Shown here: piece by piece, positions 47,695 to 58,005 of the stretch
Position numbering within the stretch: position 1 is the stretch's first letter
Layout of the letters: every line of letters starts with the position of its first letter
From: Porphyridium purpureum
Taxonomy: Eukaryota > Rhodophyta > Bangiophyceae > Porphyridiales > Porphyridiaceae
Reading direction: 5' to 3'
DNA: 64,000 bases
NCBI GenBank assembly: GCA_008690995.1
Contig: VRMN01000026.1
Location: 1-64,000, forward strand
Notes under the pieces: generated by a model
Databases searched by the model: none
The model's input: the letters and a program-made list of their open reading frames with translations, nothing else
Told to the model about the DNA's origin: nothing
Program-made: the position numbers and the translations under genes

Positions 47695-48525
47695 TCACCT
47701 ACTCTGGGTAGAGAACCACCAGTCCATGAGTACTGCTCGGCACTGCAGGCACTCGAGCTCTGATTGTAGCAGAGTTCGGATATCATTACCATCGTCATCC
47801 ACACGGTAAGCCCGGTCATGCAGATATTCGGGTTTCAGCATGACAGAGTTTTTGATCACCGCGACACCGCCGATGAGTCTCTGGTTCGAAAGCGAGCTGT
47901 TGATGAGCCACCCAGAACCATGTCCTCGGTCATCACAATCGTTGTCGTCGTTCAGAAATTGCAGGCTGTCGACATCGCTCCTCGCAATACCAAGCTCACG
48001 CAAAAGCACGTCGTACGCTGTGTCGATCAGGCTTCGTTGGTCCACACGCCCGCCCGGGAAATCGAGCGTGGCTCGACCAATGCCAGGCCGGAACTGCATC
48101 TTCGGAAACACGAGGCGGTTGCGGTGAACCGTCAGTATCACAAGAGAGTCTGCGCGCTCGATGCGCCAGTAGTCCAACAAGGCGCTTTCGTGATTGCGCA
48201 GTCTCTCAAGGATGATCGTCATCCACGGCGATTGGATCGTGGCGAGCGTCGCGACCAGTTCCCAAGGAGACACCTTGCTTTCCTCCCTCTGTCGCGAGTC
48301 CGCCCTCGAGACGTTGGATGGGTCCACAGTGAGTACACATCGCTGCCTTCCTCTCGCGTATCGAGTCTGCGGGTGTCTCAAACTCACGCGCTTCTCGCTT
48401 CTTAAACCATCCTCACCCCAGCCACTCCGCGCTCGTGACGTGGCCGCTCTTGCCAGGCAAGAATGGCCCACGGCAAACGCTGCGCGGCGGACTTCTAGGC
48501 CCCGATCGTGCCGCTCTCTCTTCAT
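47695..48525 (-). CDS. Nudix-fold protein with a degenerate Nudix box
   Basis: 276 residues. LDFPGGRVD followed by AYDVLLRELGI occupies the place of the Nudix box GX5EX7REUXEEXGU, but most of the catalytic glutamates are absent. Flanking strands (SLVILTVHRNRLVFPKMQFRPGIGR, GGVAVIKNS) fit the fold. It may bind a nucleotide-like ligand without hydrolysing it, or represent a divergent active family. The N-terminal ~70 residues are basic and poorly conserved in appearance, perhaps a targeting peptide. Divergent from the DUF2009 gene across 117 bp. Confidence 0.6.
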   Translation of the reverse strand: MKRERHDRGLEVRRAAFAVGHSCLARAATSRARSGWGEDGLRSEKRVSLRHPQTRYARGRQRCVLTVDPSNVSRADSRQREESKVSPWELVATLATIQSPWMTIILERLRNHESALLDYWRIERADSLVILTVHRNRLVFPKMQFRPGIGRATLDFPGGRVDQRSLIDTAYDVLLRELGIARSDVDSLQFLNDDNDCDDRGHGSGWLINSSLSNQRLIGGVAVIKNSVMLKPEYLHDRAYRVDDDGNDIRTLLQSELECLQCRAVLMDWWFSTQSR

Positions 48526-48642
48526 TCATCTGCTGTTTCCATGGGACGGAACTGTCTCGGACACCCACATTGACGAGCGCCTTGTGTGCACTGCGAGACA
48601 CGGAAGGTTGAAGCGAGCCGGCGTCCGGGCAAGAGCGCAAAC
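48526..48642. promoter_or_regulatory. Bidirectional promoter between Nudix and DUF2009 genes
   Basis: Only 117 bp separate the two divergent ATGs, so transcription in both directions must start here or inside the neighbouring frames. No TATA box or GTAC cluster is seen. Confidence 0.55.
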
Positions 48643-50502
48643 ATGTCGAAACTTGCGCAGGCACTTGAGGAAGGCCAAGAGGATGTGGGCCGAGAAGGGA
48701 TGTCCGAGAGCGGCCACGCGGGCATGGAAACGTGGGACGACGCGGCAATCCAGAAGCAGGCTCGCGAGGAGGAGGAGAAGCGTGCGTATCTCGATCAGGT
48801 GATTCAGCGCCCTGATTGGGATTCCGAGCAAGATGTAGCAAAGGTCAGGGGCGCGCTCGTGGCACTGCTCGATGAGCTGCGTGAATCCAACTCGTTCAGG
48901 CAGCAGGCTACGCAAGGCGAAGCCGCACGCCTGGGACAGGAAGACGCGGCAAGCAAAAATGGCGCGGTACACGCGCACGAGGTGACTGGAGCAGGAATCA
49001 CAGAATCCCATGACGATGGGTCGAATAAGGCGGACGATTCTGACGATGAAGATGATGACAGCGATGATGACATGGACGATGAGGATGCAGATATTGAGGA
49101 GCGGGCCAGGTACATTCCTTTGCGGCTCACCCATTCCGAGCGAAAGCTTTTGAGACTAGTCTCAGCGGCGCTGAACGTGTGCGAATACACGGACAATGTG
49201 GATGTGCTGATAACCAAGACTCAGCGTCGGCATCGAATGCACGCGCAGTTGCGTGAGATCTGCGCTGTTTTGAGTGGGCTACTTGTGGCGAGCGATTTTG
49301 AGGCCGGACAGAAAGTTGTCGAAGCACGCGAGTTTTCAGATATGCAAGATTTCTATCAGAATGCGTTCGAGGTGGCACGCCGCCATAAGGTGTCCAACCC
49401 GGAGCGTTTGCGCTCGGATTACGGGAAACTGATGTATCTACTACAGGACGCAGTAAGTGCAGAGGTAAACGCGATGCTCGAGTTCAACCCTGTCACCCCA
49501 TTGCGCACAGTTTATTCCGTGCTCCATGAAGCTGGCCTCGGGCAGATGCTCCGAGATCCGCGGATGCGTGTCGCGACGATGGAAATTTCGCCCATGGGCA
49601 AGACGCGTCCGCAAATCCAGGCTGAAATTAGGAACAAGGAGCGTGCCATCAAGTCCCTCGTTCGGTCGTTTGCCAGCTCAGCGACCGAGTCTGTGGCCAG
49701 CACAGTGGAGCAGTGTATTTACTCCATTGGGGACAACAGTTCGTTTCTGCTCGCGTCGCGACAACCTTGCGACGAGATGATTCATCTTCTCGAGCACTTG
49801 TTTCATCCAGAAAAAATGGCGTCCGCAGATCCTGCCATGATGCTTAGTATTGTACGCGGACGCGACGGCGCACGCCTGACGCATGACCACCGGCGACAGT
49901 ACAATTATGTGCTGCAGTCATTGCGGTTGTGGCGAGAGATTTCACACCGCATGTTCAAATTGTGGTACCTTGCTGAGCAGGACTTGCTTGATCCCGATGT
50001 TCCTTATAGCTTGCGCAACACGGGGCAGGGCTTGCACAGGGTGCAAGGTGCGCATCGCGTGTACAGAGAAATGAACTCAATCGTCACCAAAGTGCAGCGC
50101 GCCATGGGGGATGCATGGGTGGGCAGCAGTGTGATTCACCTGGGTGACCATAATGTGCCGAATGCGCTTACCTTCATCGATAAGTACGCCCAGGTCCCGC
50201 GCATTTTGAACCCGGTCTTGAATGTGATCCGAACTCTGCCAGAGTTGTGCAAGCGTGACCACCAGGTCAAAGAGTACATCGAACGTTCGTTTTCTGGTGT
50301 CAGGCAGGTTCAGACCGCAATTCTGCGAGATTTTTTCCGCCACGCGTTTGACGGCTCTGGCGCCGATAATTTTATGGACGCTGGAAGCTGCATAGATGGC
50401 CGGCTCACGAGTGCCTGGAATTGGTGCAGCAGCATCGAGAAGAAGTCGTATTTTCCGGTCTTTTTATTGACGGGCTTCTCCGGTTTTGATGGACAGTTTT
50501 AG
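48643..50502 (+). CDS. DUF2009 (UPF0652) family protein
   Basis: 619 residues from the ATG at 48643. An acidic stretch (DDSDDEDDDSDDDMDDED, about residues 128-145) precedes the conserved domain, which starts at RYIPLRLTHSERKLLRLV and runs to the C-terminus. Hallmarks: NPERLRSDYGKLMYLLQD, HRRQYNYVLQSLRLWRE, WVGSSVIHLGDHNVPNAL, FDGSGADNFMDAGSCIDG and the ending FLLTGFSGFDGQF. The family occurs widely in eukaryotes; its molecular function is not established to my knowledge. Confidence 0.88.
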   Translation: MSKLAQALEEGQEDVGREGMSESGHAGMETWDDAAIQKQAREEEEKRAYLDQVIQRPDWDSEQDVAKVRGALVALLDELRESNSFRQQATQGEAARLGQEDAASKNGAVHAHEVTGAGITESHDDGSNKADDSDDEDDDSDDDMDDEDADIEERARYIPLRLTHSERKLLRLVSAALNVCEYTDNVDVLITKTQRRHRMHAQLREICAVLSGLLVASDFEAGQKVVEAREFSDMQDFYQNAFEVARRHKVSNPERLRSDYGKLMYLLQDAVSAEVNAMLEFNPVTPLRTVYSVLHEAGLGQMLRDPRMRVATMEISPMGKTRPQIQAEIRNKERAIKSLVRSFASSATESVASTVEQCIYSIGDNSSFLLASRQPCDEMIHLLEHLFHPEKMASADPAMMLSIVRGRDGARLTHDHRRQYNYVLQSLRLWREISHRMFKLWYLAEQDLLDPDVPYSLRNTGQGLHRVQGAHRVYREMNSIVTKVQRAMGDAWVGSSVIHLGDHNVPNALTFIDKYAQVPRILNPVLNVIRTLPELCKRDHQVKEYIERSFSGVRQVQTAILRDFFRHAFDGSGADNFMDAGSCIDGRLTSAWNWCSSIEKKSYFPVFLLTGFSGFDGQF

Positions 50503-50825
50503 GATACGCGTGGCTCGGGTCTGGAGGAGTAACCTGATTTTATATGCTCCTGAGGGGCAAACCGGTGTGATTTCCTTCCAAACTGTGTCAGCGAGTGCCT
50601 GCAATGTCTTCAGAATCCCTGATTCGCGCACAACCAAAGACAGCAAATCATCGAGAACAATGGTCAGCCGCGCCAAAAGTAAAAGAGAAAACATTTTTGA
50701 GGATCACGCCGAGGAAAGTTGCGTGCTGGACTTTGAAGTGCCGGGCTTCTCCCTACTGGCTCGCCAATCACTTGACTTATCGTCACGACAGATTATGCCT
50801 TATGCGAAAGAGTCAACTGTCCCAT
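50503..50825. other. Convergent 3' region between DUF2009 and Get3 genes
   Basis: 323 bp with weak open frames on both strands (50464-50694 minus, 50489-50896 plus), each overlapping a neighbour's end. The minus frame has a regular amphipathic look but no family I recognise. Probably 3' untranslated sequence. Confidence 0.5.
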
Positions 50826-52553
50826 TTAATTCGCACTCACGTCAACAGCAGCGTGAGGCTCTGAGTCTGAATCAGAAGCGGGGCCAGGGGCATTAGCGGC
50901 TAGACTTCCGGCAGAAGATGAAGCTGACGACGTGGATGTCTCAACCGCTCCCGGCTGTCCCGATGCCAATTTGGCCTTTTCTTCCGGCGGAAAGATTTGC
51001 TGGGCCATGACACGGAGTGCTGAGACGCCGCGGATCTCACGATCAAAAAATTGAATGGGTGAAACTGCTAAGCTTTGGAACTCTCGCGTAACGTACGCCA
51101 TGTTAGCCTGCTGCTCCTTACGGCGAGTGGAGCAAAATTCGCAGTCTGTATTCTCTGGCTGCACTTGGTTCAGAAATACGTGTTCAACAGGAATCTGTTG
51201 AGCTCGAAGCTCTTCGATCAAACGCGCGCTCTCAGCGATAGCCATCATATTCGGAATTGTGGCCACTATGAACTCTGTTTGGGCCTCGTCGCGAAAGATT
51301 TCGCGCACACGACGCATAGAACGTTTCTGTTCCTCCAAATCTTGGCTATCCATGATGTCGTCAAGGCCTCCATCATCCCCGCCAAACACACTCTGAAACT
51401 GTTTCAACATGCCACCCATAGACGAGCGCATCCCCGAAAGCTTGCCCAGGAAGGAGTCCATGAAGTCAGGCAATGACAGCAGGCGCAAAGTGTGTCCCGT
51501 GGGGGCCGTATCAAAAACGATGCGGTCGTACTGTGCGTCCTGTGGATCATTTTCCACAAACTTGACAATTTCCATGACGGCCATGGCCTCATCAAAGCCT
51601 GGCGGAAGTGTATCCAAAAGATCCTCCATCCCTGGCATCCCCATTCCACCCATTCCACCCAGACCGCCCGAATCCTTCAGGAAACTCATATCCGTCTTCA
51701 CATCGTCCGGGTTGATTTCTTGGATAAAGAGGTTCGGCATGTCCGGCACGCCTACAACCTTCCCGTTTGAAAAATTCGCCGGCAGCCCAAAGATATCGCA
51801 TACAGAGTGAGCTGGATCTGTGGACACCAAGAGGACTTTCTCACCCTGGTCAGCAAAACGCACCGCGACAGCCGACGACATGCTTGTCTTCCCCACGCCG
51901 CCCTTGCCCCCCATGAGAATGAACTTCTTCTTGCTCTTCAGGATGTCGTTCGCGTTTTCACACGTTTTGTGCACTTTCGGTCTGGCCTTTCGCTGCGCGG
52001 GCGCTGACGGCGGTGCAGCGTCTGCCCTGTTTTCTCTTACGTCTGAACCCACAACGCCGTTCCCACCGGCTCGGTACGCAGTCGATCCGGTACGCTGTCG
52101 CGCAGTCAGCAGACTCCACAATTTCGTCAGCACCAGCGCAACCGCAAACCCGAACCCGACCTTGACGACAGTGGACTGCCCATTGATACGCCTCCACCAC
52201 GAGCGGTCCTCGCCGGTAGGAGACACTGACACGTATGTCTTTGTCGTGCTGCTACTACCTTGTGCGCTGTCGTCAGCATTGGTGGAAGATGGAGCGGGTG
52301 TTTGAGACGTCCCCGCCTGCATGCCTTCTGTCTGCACGGCGCCATCGGTCTCTGGCCCACCACTGGCCGGCTTTGACGGCACTGGTGCGGCATGAACCTG
52401 GTTACGCGGCACGCGGATCAGCACGCGGCGCCTTGCATTCGGCTCTGGCGCGGCGGCCATGCGAAGCTCGCACGCACGCAGGACACCAACCGAGCCGCGC
52501 GGCCCGCCGCGCAGGGCGGCCGACGAAACCGCAATGAAGCTTGCGCTTGTCAT
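50826..52553 (-). CDS. Get3/ArsA-type ATPase, plastid type, with a possible N-terminal membrane anchor
   Basis: 575 residues from the ATG at 52551-52553. N-terminus MTSASFIAVSSAALRGG with later Arg-rich residues looks like a plastid transit peptide. A hydrophobic stretch VGFGFAVALVLTKLWSLL (about residues 130-147) follows. The ATPase has the deviant P-loop GGKGGVGKTS (about 221), STDPAHS, a Met/Gly-rich client-binding insert (GGMGGMGMPGMEDLL), DTAPTGHTLRLLSLP, and CEFC (about 473), the CXXC that holds the zinc-linked Get3 dimer. Get3 binds C-terminal membrane anchors of client proteins. Plastid Get3 forms are known in plants; a membrane-anchored one would be unusual. Confidence 0.88.
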   Translation of the reverse strand: MTSASFIAVSSAALRGGPRGSVGVLRACELRMAAAPEPNARRRVLIRVPRNQVHAAPVPSKPASGGPETDGAVQTEGMQAGTSQTPAPSSTNADDSAQGSSSTTKTYVSVSPTGEDRSWWRRINGQSTVVKVGFGFAVALVLTKLWSLLTARQRTGSTAYRAGGNGVVGSDVRENRADAAPPSAPAQRKARPKVHKTCENANDILKSKKKFILMGGKGGVGKTSMSSAVAVRFADQGEKVLLVSTDPAHSVCDIFGLPANFSNGKVVGVPDMPNLFIQEINPDDVKTDMSFLKDSGGLGGMGGMGMPGMEDLLDTLPPGFDEAMAVMEIVKFVENDPQDAQYDRIVFDTAPTGHTLRLLSLPDFMDSFLGKLSGMRSSMGGMLKQFQSVFGGDDGGLDDIMDSQDLEEQKRSMRRVREIFRDEAQTEFIVATIPNMMAIAESARLIEELRAQQIPVEHVFLNQVQPENTDCEFCSTRRKEQQANMAYVTREFQSLAVSPIQFFDREIRGVSALRVMAQQIFPPEEKAKLASGQPGAVETSTSSASSSAGSLAANAPGPASDSDSEPHAAVDVSAN

Positions 52554-52700
52554 TCCGGCGCTGCTGAGATAGGACGCACGTGCGCGAAGCGAATGTGGCT
52601 CCACCGCAGCGTCCGCGGGATCAAAGTTGAGCGCACGCAGCCGCGGGCGACACACATGAGGAGAGGTACAGTGAGTGTTCAGTGTTAAGAAGGGGGAGCT
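52554..52700 (-). promoter_or_regulatory. Upstream region of the Get3-type gene
   Basis: 147 bp between the Get3-type start and the zinc-finger stop, with one GTAC (52666-52669) in AGGTACAGTG. Confidence 0.4.
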
Positions 52701-55700
52701 TTAGTGGTCTGGCGTCGGAGTGTGCATGGTCTTCACGTGCTTGCGCAGGTTCGATCGCGTGCTGAAGGGCATCTGGCACACGTCACACTGATGGTTGCGC
52801 GCGCGCAAGTGCACAATCTTCTCATGCGTCTGCGCGTGCTGCTTCAGTGAAAATACCTGGTCGCAGCCCTCGTAATGGCATCGGAAGCGCTTCACGGCGT
52901 GGTGCACTACGTCGATGTGCCGACGCAGGTTGGAGCGGCGGTTCGACGTCACCTCGCAGTACTTGCACGAAAACACGGACGAACCGTCCGGCAATCGTTT
53001 GGTCACCACCTCTTCCTTTGGAGCGGTCTGCGCCGATCCTGACAGGTCTCCCACGTCCAAATGCGGTTGCGCAAAAGATCCTACTTTAGATTGTTGCAGC
53101 AGTGGCAGATGCAATGACGTTTGCGGCTGTGGCGACGAACGCCGATGCAGCAACTCTGTTTGCGGGTGCGGTCCCTGATGATGTTCATGCTGCCGGTGCC
53201 ACTGATACTGCTGTTGCCAGTAGTCATTCTGGTGAAGTTGTTGCTGCTGCTGCTCTCGCTGGTGCGCAGAAAACTCAGCGGACGAAGTTCCAGTCCCCGC
53301 ATCCTGATTGAAACGCTGCCCTAGCTGAGGAGCACCCACTTTCAGAGTCAAACCTGCGTGCGAAACCAATGGGACATGATGACGATAACCAGACTGCGCC
53401 TGCGGTTGCATCTGTCGCTGCGTCTGTGGTTGCGTCTGTGGTTGCGCCTGTGGCTGCATCTCTGAATGGATTGGGGAATGAGAGCGCGATCGTAAGGCTT
53501 CCCAGGCACCTTCACCTGAGGACGCGGCCATTTGATCCGAGCCCACCATCAAACCCGGCTGACCACCCGACTGGTAAAGAGGCCGGACACCGCGCTCTGA
53601 TGTGCCGCTCGCGTGCAGACCATGGCTTACATTAGCATTCCAAGAAGATGGCGCGCCATACTCGGAGGGCTGCTGCTGGTGCGGGGGTACTTGGGAGGAA
53701 TGGCCGGAATGAGGTTGACTCAGAGGATGCACCCAATGCACGGGATGAGGCTGGAGCACCGGATCTACCATCGAAGGATTAAAGCTTTGGTGCGAATCAA
53801 GCAGCGCTTGATTGGGCCAAGTGCACTGGCGGCCAGATTCATGGGATAGACTGCTCCCGTGCCTCGGCGCATCAGAGCTTCCCAATCTTGCCAGACTCTC
53901 GAAAGGTGCCCCGATGTATCGTGCAGCTGGGTCCACAAATTCACCCGGCGACTGCATAGATTCACCTCGCACCGGAGGACGGGAGCTCCCCCACGTATCA
54001 ACAAAACCCTGCTTATAAACGCCCGCGTTCTCGCCAGCCCACGAAGCGGGCATCGGCTGATCGCCAGGACCCATCCACTGAGTTTGACCAAAATAGCCGG
54101 GCGTTGCGTCTCTACATCCCTGCAGCCGTAGCGTATCTGACGTGCGTTCGGGAAATGACGAAAACGCAGGCGTGGGCCCTTGTGCGTACGGAGCACCTGA
54201 TCGAGCGTGAATCGGGCTGACTCCTAAACCGCGCAGCAGGCTGCTCTGGGACCGAGCACGACCTCGTTCGCCATTCTGCGTCGAGGATGAAAACGAGAGG
54301 CGGTCGCTCGCTCCCAGACCCTGGAACAGCTCGGGTGACTGCCAGCGGGCTGGGCCTTCCATGGGCGGTTGACTTGTCTCACGGTGTTCGTCTCTCACTG
54401 GAACAACAGGAATTGGTTCCAGACCCATGTCATCACCCTCCCCTCTGCCCGGATGAGGCAACAAAGAAGGCAGTCCAGCACCCCGGAAGAATCCTGTTGC
54501 AACAGGATAGACTTGACTTGCTGAAACAATCTGCTCGCCGCTATCAGACACTTTCATCCTCTTTGATGACCTCGCTACTATCTGGTCTTCCTCAGTTGCT
54601 GGAAAATTCCGGGTGGGAAAATCAGACACCGAACTTTGACCATTTTCGTGCACAGTGACATCAGAACTTTTCCGAAAAAGCTGCACATCACAGTCATCTA
54701 CGGCTGACAGAGAGCTGAAATGACTCAGATGTTCCATGGCGCATGTTCTTTCTGCCTGTTCTGTCGATTCAGTCGCCGGCAAAATAGTCGGCTCGCCCTG
54801 TGAAGGTGACTTTACAAGGGCACGCTCGACACATACATCCATGTCTGCGTCACCGGCAAAAATCCTTGCCACCGTGCTTTTTCGTTTCTTGGCCTGTTGC
54901 AATCCATCCAATGGCTGCCCTACATCCGTAGACCGTCCGGATTCTAGACAGTTGTTGCCATTCGTCGAATTCGGCGTACCCAGAACCCGAGTGTACTTGG
55001 TTTCGAATGCCGTGATGAAATACATGAAGCGACACTTTGAGCTGAAGGCTCGATCCTCCATTGTGCCTAGCTTGGCAGACAGCTTCGGCTCACACGGTAC
55101 GGCCCAAGCAAGGCGCTGCGCAAAGGCGGCCTCGTACCAGTCGCTACCAATGACCGAATAGGAATTCTCCCTGAGAACGCAGCCCGTCTCGGAAATGAGC
55201 GACGACAGCGCCACTCTGCGGCCGCTTAGCGCCCTCGTGTACCTTTCGCGAAATTGAAGCCAATCAAACGTGGTGCCGACGGCGCCGAACTCGAGAGGTT
55301 CCCGATTCGACGCGGATCTATTTAAGGGGAGTGTGGAGGACGAGCCAGTGTCCACAGTTGCATTTGCGTCATTGCCTACGCTGCCCATGTTGATAGACAC
55401 CAAACCTTTGAATGCGCGTTGGCGCAACGCTGGGGGGCACGAGCACACCTCGGCTTCCACATAGTGGCAAAACGGGCATACGCGCGGCATAAAGTCTCGC
55501 GCACGCGCTACCACCTGCCACGATTTGACTGCCTCTACGCCGGCGTGGCGCCCCTCACGCCCTTCAGTGCAGGCGATCAGGGATGACCCGGAGCCACCGT
55601 CGCGAGCCTGCAGCATCAAACTTTCAGTGTGGACGGCGTCGTCGAAGCCTGCAAGCAAGGAGAAAATTCGGCGCTTGCCGTACGAGCTTTGACACGCGAG

Positions 55701-56126
55701 GAAAACGCCGTTGCTGGCGTTCATCTTGACCGCTCCACGAATACAATACGGCGCGGCATTTTTCTTGACGGACCGCACTTGTCGCGGCGGTTTCTCGCCG
55801 AACAGAAGACACAACATGATGCCGTCGTCCGGCAAGGCCAAAATCGGGATGATGATTCCATCGTTGATATCATTTGTGACGGAGAGCTCACGCGCGGATG
55901 GCGCCACGATCTCGGAGACAAGCAACGCGTTGTGCAACGCAGTGGCGGAAACAACCTGCTCGTCGCGACTGCTTAGCCAGTCGGCGACGGCGGGCGTGCG
56001 CAGCCACCCAAAGTTTTCCAACAAGACGCTCATTTTGTTCTCGCCGTTGTGCACGCTTCCTATCTCGCTCATCCCGGCAGGCCGATACGGCACGCGGCTC
56101 CTCGGGACGGGCTCGCAATCGGTCAT
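52701..56126 (-). CDS. C2H2 zinc-finger protein with long Gln/Ser-rich region
   Basis: 1141 residues from the ATG at 56124-56126. The last ~90 residues hold three tandem C2H2 fingers: CKYCEVTSNRRSNLRRHIDVVH, a CHYEGC...H...H finger, and CDVCQMPFSTRSNLRKHVKTMH. The middle is disordered, with Gln/Pro/His-rich tracts (QPQAQPQTQPQTQ) like an activation region. The N-terminal ~200 residues look folded but match no family I recognise. Likely a nuclear DNA-binding regulator; target unknown. Confidence 0.85.
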   Translation of the reverse strand: MTDCEPVPRSRVPYRPAGMSEIGSVHNGENKMSVLLENFGWLRTPAVADWLSSRDEQVVSATALHNALLVSEIVAPSARELSVTNDINDGIIIPILALPDDGIMLCLLFGEKPPRQVRSVKKNAAPYCIRGAVKMNASNGVFLACQSSYGKRRIFSLLAGFDDAVHTESLMLQARDGGSGSSLIACTEGREGRHAGVEAVKSWQVVARARDFMPRVCPFCHYVEAEVCSCPPALRQRAFKGLVSINMGSVGNDANATVDTGSSSTLPLNRSASNREPLEFGAVGTTFDWLQFRERYTRALSGRRVALSSLISETGCVLRENSYSVIGSDWYEAAFAQRLAWAVPCEPKLSAKLGTMEDRAFSSKCRFMYFITAFETKYTRVLGTPNSTNGNNCLESGRSTDVGQPLDGLQQAKKRKSTVARIFAGDADMDVCVERALVKSPSQGEPTILPATESTEQAERTCAMEHLSHFSSLSAVDDCDVQLFRKSSDVTVHENGQSSVSDFPTRNFPATEEDQIVARSSKRMKVSDSGEQIVSASQVYPVATGFFRGAGLPSLLPHPGRGEGDDMGLEPIPVVPVRDEHRETSQPPMEGPARWQSPELFQGLGASDRLSFSSSTQNGERGRARSQSSLLRGLGVSPIHARSGAPYAQGPTPAFSSFPERTSDTLRLQGCRDATPGYFGQTQWMGPGDQPMPASWAGENAGVYKQGFVDTWGSSRPPVRGESMQSPGEFVDPAARYIGAPFESLARLGSSDAPRHGSSLSHESGRQCTWPNQALLDSHQSFNPSMVDPVLQPHPVHWVHPLSQPHSGHSSQVPPHQQQPSEYGAPSSWNANVSHGLHASGTSERGVRPLYQSGGQPGLMVGSDQMAASSGEGAWEALRSRSHSPIHSEMQPQAQPQTQPQTQRQMQPQAQSGYRHHVPLVSHAGLTLKVGAPQLGQRFNQDAGTGTSSAEFSAHQREQQQQQLHQNDYWQQQYQWHRQHEHHQGPHPQTELLHRRSSPQPQTSLHLPLLQQSKVGSFAQPHLDVGDLSGSAQTAPKEEVVTKRLPDGSSVFSCKYCEVTSNRRSNLRRHIDVVHHAVKRFRCHYEGCDQVFSLKQHAQTHEKIVHLRARNHQCDVCQMPFSTRSNLRKHVKTMHTPTPDH

Positions 56127-57896
56127 CGCATTGCCAGCTCGCTTGCCGTTCAACTCTGCGGCACCCACCGCACTTTCACCTACACGTCGCCCCTTATCAG
56201 TGTGCGGGCGAGACCTTGCGCCTGCTTATCCGCCGCACAGCCTCGCTCCGCCCTATTCTGCGCCCGTGATTTCTCACACCTGTGGCGCGCGCGTGAGAAC
56301 ATCTTTCCGGGTGAGCTGAGCGTGCGTGTGTGTTAAGCTCTGCGGACGGTCCCTCCAACGCGCATGTGGGGTGTGAGCGTTTGTTGCCAGACTTCGAACT
56401 TTGCATCACAAAACCACGAAATCAACCCCCCCTTGAAAAAAAACACGGAAAATTACTTTTTCGCAGTACTTTTGGAATTTCCTTCTTCCCCCCTTCGTCT
56501 AGGACGTCCGCACGCCAAAGGTGAGTCGTGTGTGTGTGAGAGAGAGAGAGAGGGAGGTCATGACGATGCTGGTGCTGGTGATAAGATGATGAGCATAAGC
56601 GGTTCTGCGCGACGTCGCGGTTGCAAGTGTCGCCGCTCACCACAGCCCTCATTCCAATCCACCTATCCGCCGACAGCTGCTGAAACCAATGAGTAAAATG
56701 AGCGGAATGAGCGAATGACCACATGACCTACTGCGTGTGTGCCTGATAGGGCGTCGAAACTAGAGACAGGATGGTGAGGACGCGCGTTCCATTTTGTGGT
56801 GCTACACACGTTCGTGCTCACTCGCTCACCCTCCTCCCCTCACTCCCTCCTCCGCATCGTCGCTCTTTTGCGGTAGCCTTGGGTGAGCAGAGCGGCACAT
56901 AAACATTAAGGATCATGTGTGCGCATGGTGTCCCCCCCCCCTCCGTCGTTCCTCCCACGTTCGGGTGGGTGCGTGCACGTCAAATTGCCGATGAAATCAA
57001 AACGTCTTGTATTCTACGCCGACTCACACGGCCTGACGGAAGCTTGGTTGTTTGGTTTCAGCTCATGACGTGGAAACACACGCAAATGCGCCGGTCGCAG
57101 CGCGCACGCAAAGCACTCGTACAAGCGTGCCGCTTTTGGGGGTGTGAGCACTGAACACTATAGACGTGCACTGTACTCTTCGCACGAGCTGGCGCGCGGC
57201 CACGTGTGAGCGCTCGCAGGCCGCGCAGAGAGGCGCGTTGCGCTCGGACTACACGGTGTGAGCGGTGGATTGAAGCGCGAGTCGTGCACCGGCGTTCTGC
57301 TCACGCAAACAGATGGCCGCGTCAGACCGGACTCTGGCTTTGTATCTCGAAGCAAGCCTGCATCGCCGCGGCATTCGATGACGGTGTGCGCCGATTTGCG
57401 CGCAGCTCTCTGCACAAGCCTGCTCTGCAGCGAGCGCACAGCACACGAGGGGCACTTGGCTTCGATTCGGCTGGTGATGTCGCACGTTCTGAGCGTTCTA
57501 TGCAGTGGCGCGCACGCTACCACAACGCTGCACCCGCCGTGACCGCGCGTCCTGGTCGCACCCACGCGCCAAAGGCTTCAGCATGCCTGCGTTGAAGACA
57601 ATTCCTTCTTGGAAGATGATTTGTTCCACCAGACGTGCATCCAGGTCAAGAGCACCTTCGCTTGCGCAAGTTCTGAAATAACGGAACATGCGGGGGAGTG
57701 TGCGGACCGTGGGAAGGAATAGAGCTGCTCGAGGCCGCCACTGGCATGATACGATAAATCTTCATGTGGGGACCGCCAGCGACGCGGGCAGGTGGCTGTG
57801 CACTTCTTGGCCCTCTCGCTCTGCGGGTCGAGATCACTCTCAAGTGCCTGCGATTGCGGGTCGATGGATTGGTGATCGACGTGGACACGCGCACCT

Positions 57897-57940
57897 AGAT
57901 AAAAAGAGCGCGCGACATGCAGAGCGCGTTCTTTTTATCT
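57897..57940 (+). other. 17-bp hairpin, possible ncRNA or terminator
   Basis: Arms AGATAAAAAGAGCGCGC (57897-57913) and GCGCGTTCTTTTTATCT (57924-57940) with a 10-nt loop. In plus-strand RNA 16 pairs are Watson-Crick and one is G-U; in minus-strand RNA that pair becomes an A-C mismatch, favouring the plus strand. Confidence 0.65.
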
Positions 57941-57998
57941 CTGTGAAAGCGGCGCGGTTCTACTTTGCAGAGGACAGATGCTCCGCCGGATGGAGGAA

Positions 57999-58005
57999 TA
58001 TAAAA
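57999..58005 (+). promoter_or_regulatory. TATA box, probable promoter of the membrane protein gene
   Basis: TATAAAA about 285 bp upstream of the ATG at 58289, on the same strand. It would imply a 5' untranslated region of about 250 bases. Confidence 0.45.

Noticed and set aside
46547-47819. Upstream ATG at 47817-47819 as the methyltransferase start
   Set aside because: It would overlap the Nudix gene by 125 bp and add about 90 residues without the look of a conserved domain.
50464-50896. Small genes in the DUF2009/Get3 convergent region
   Set aside because: Frames on both strands overlap neighbour ends and neither shows a family motif; kept only as a note.
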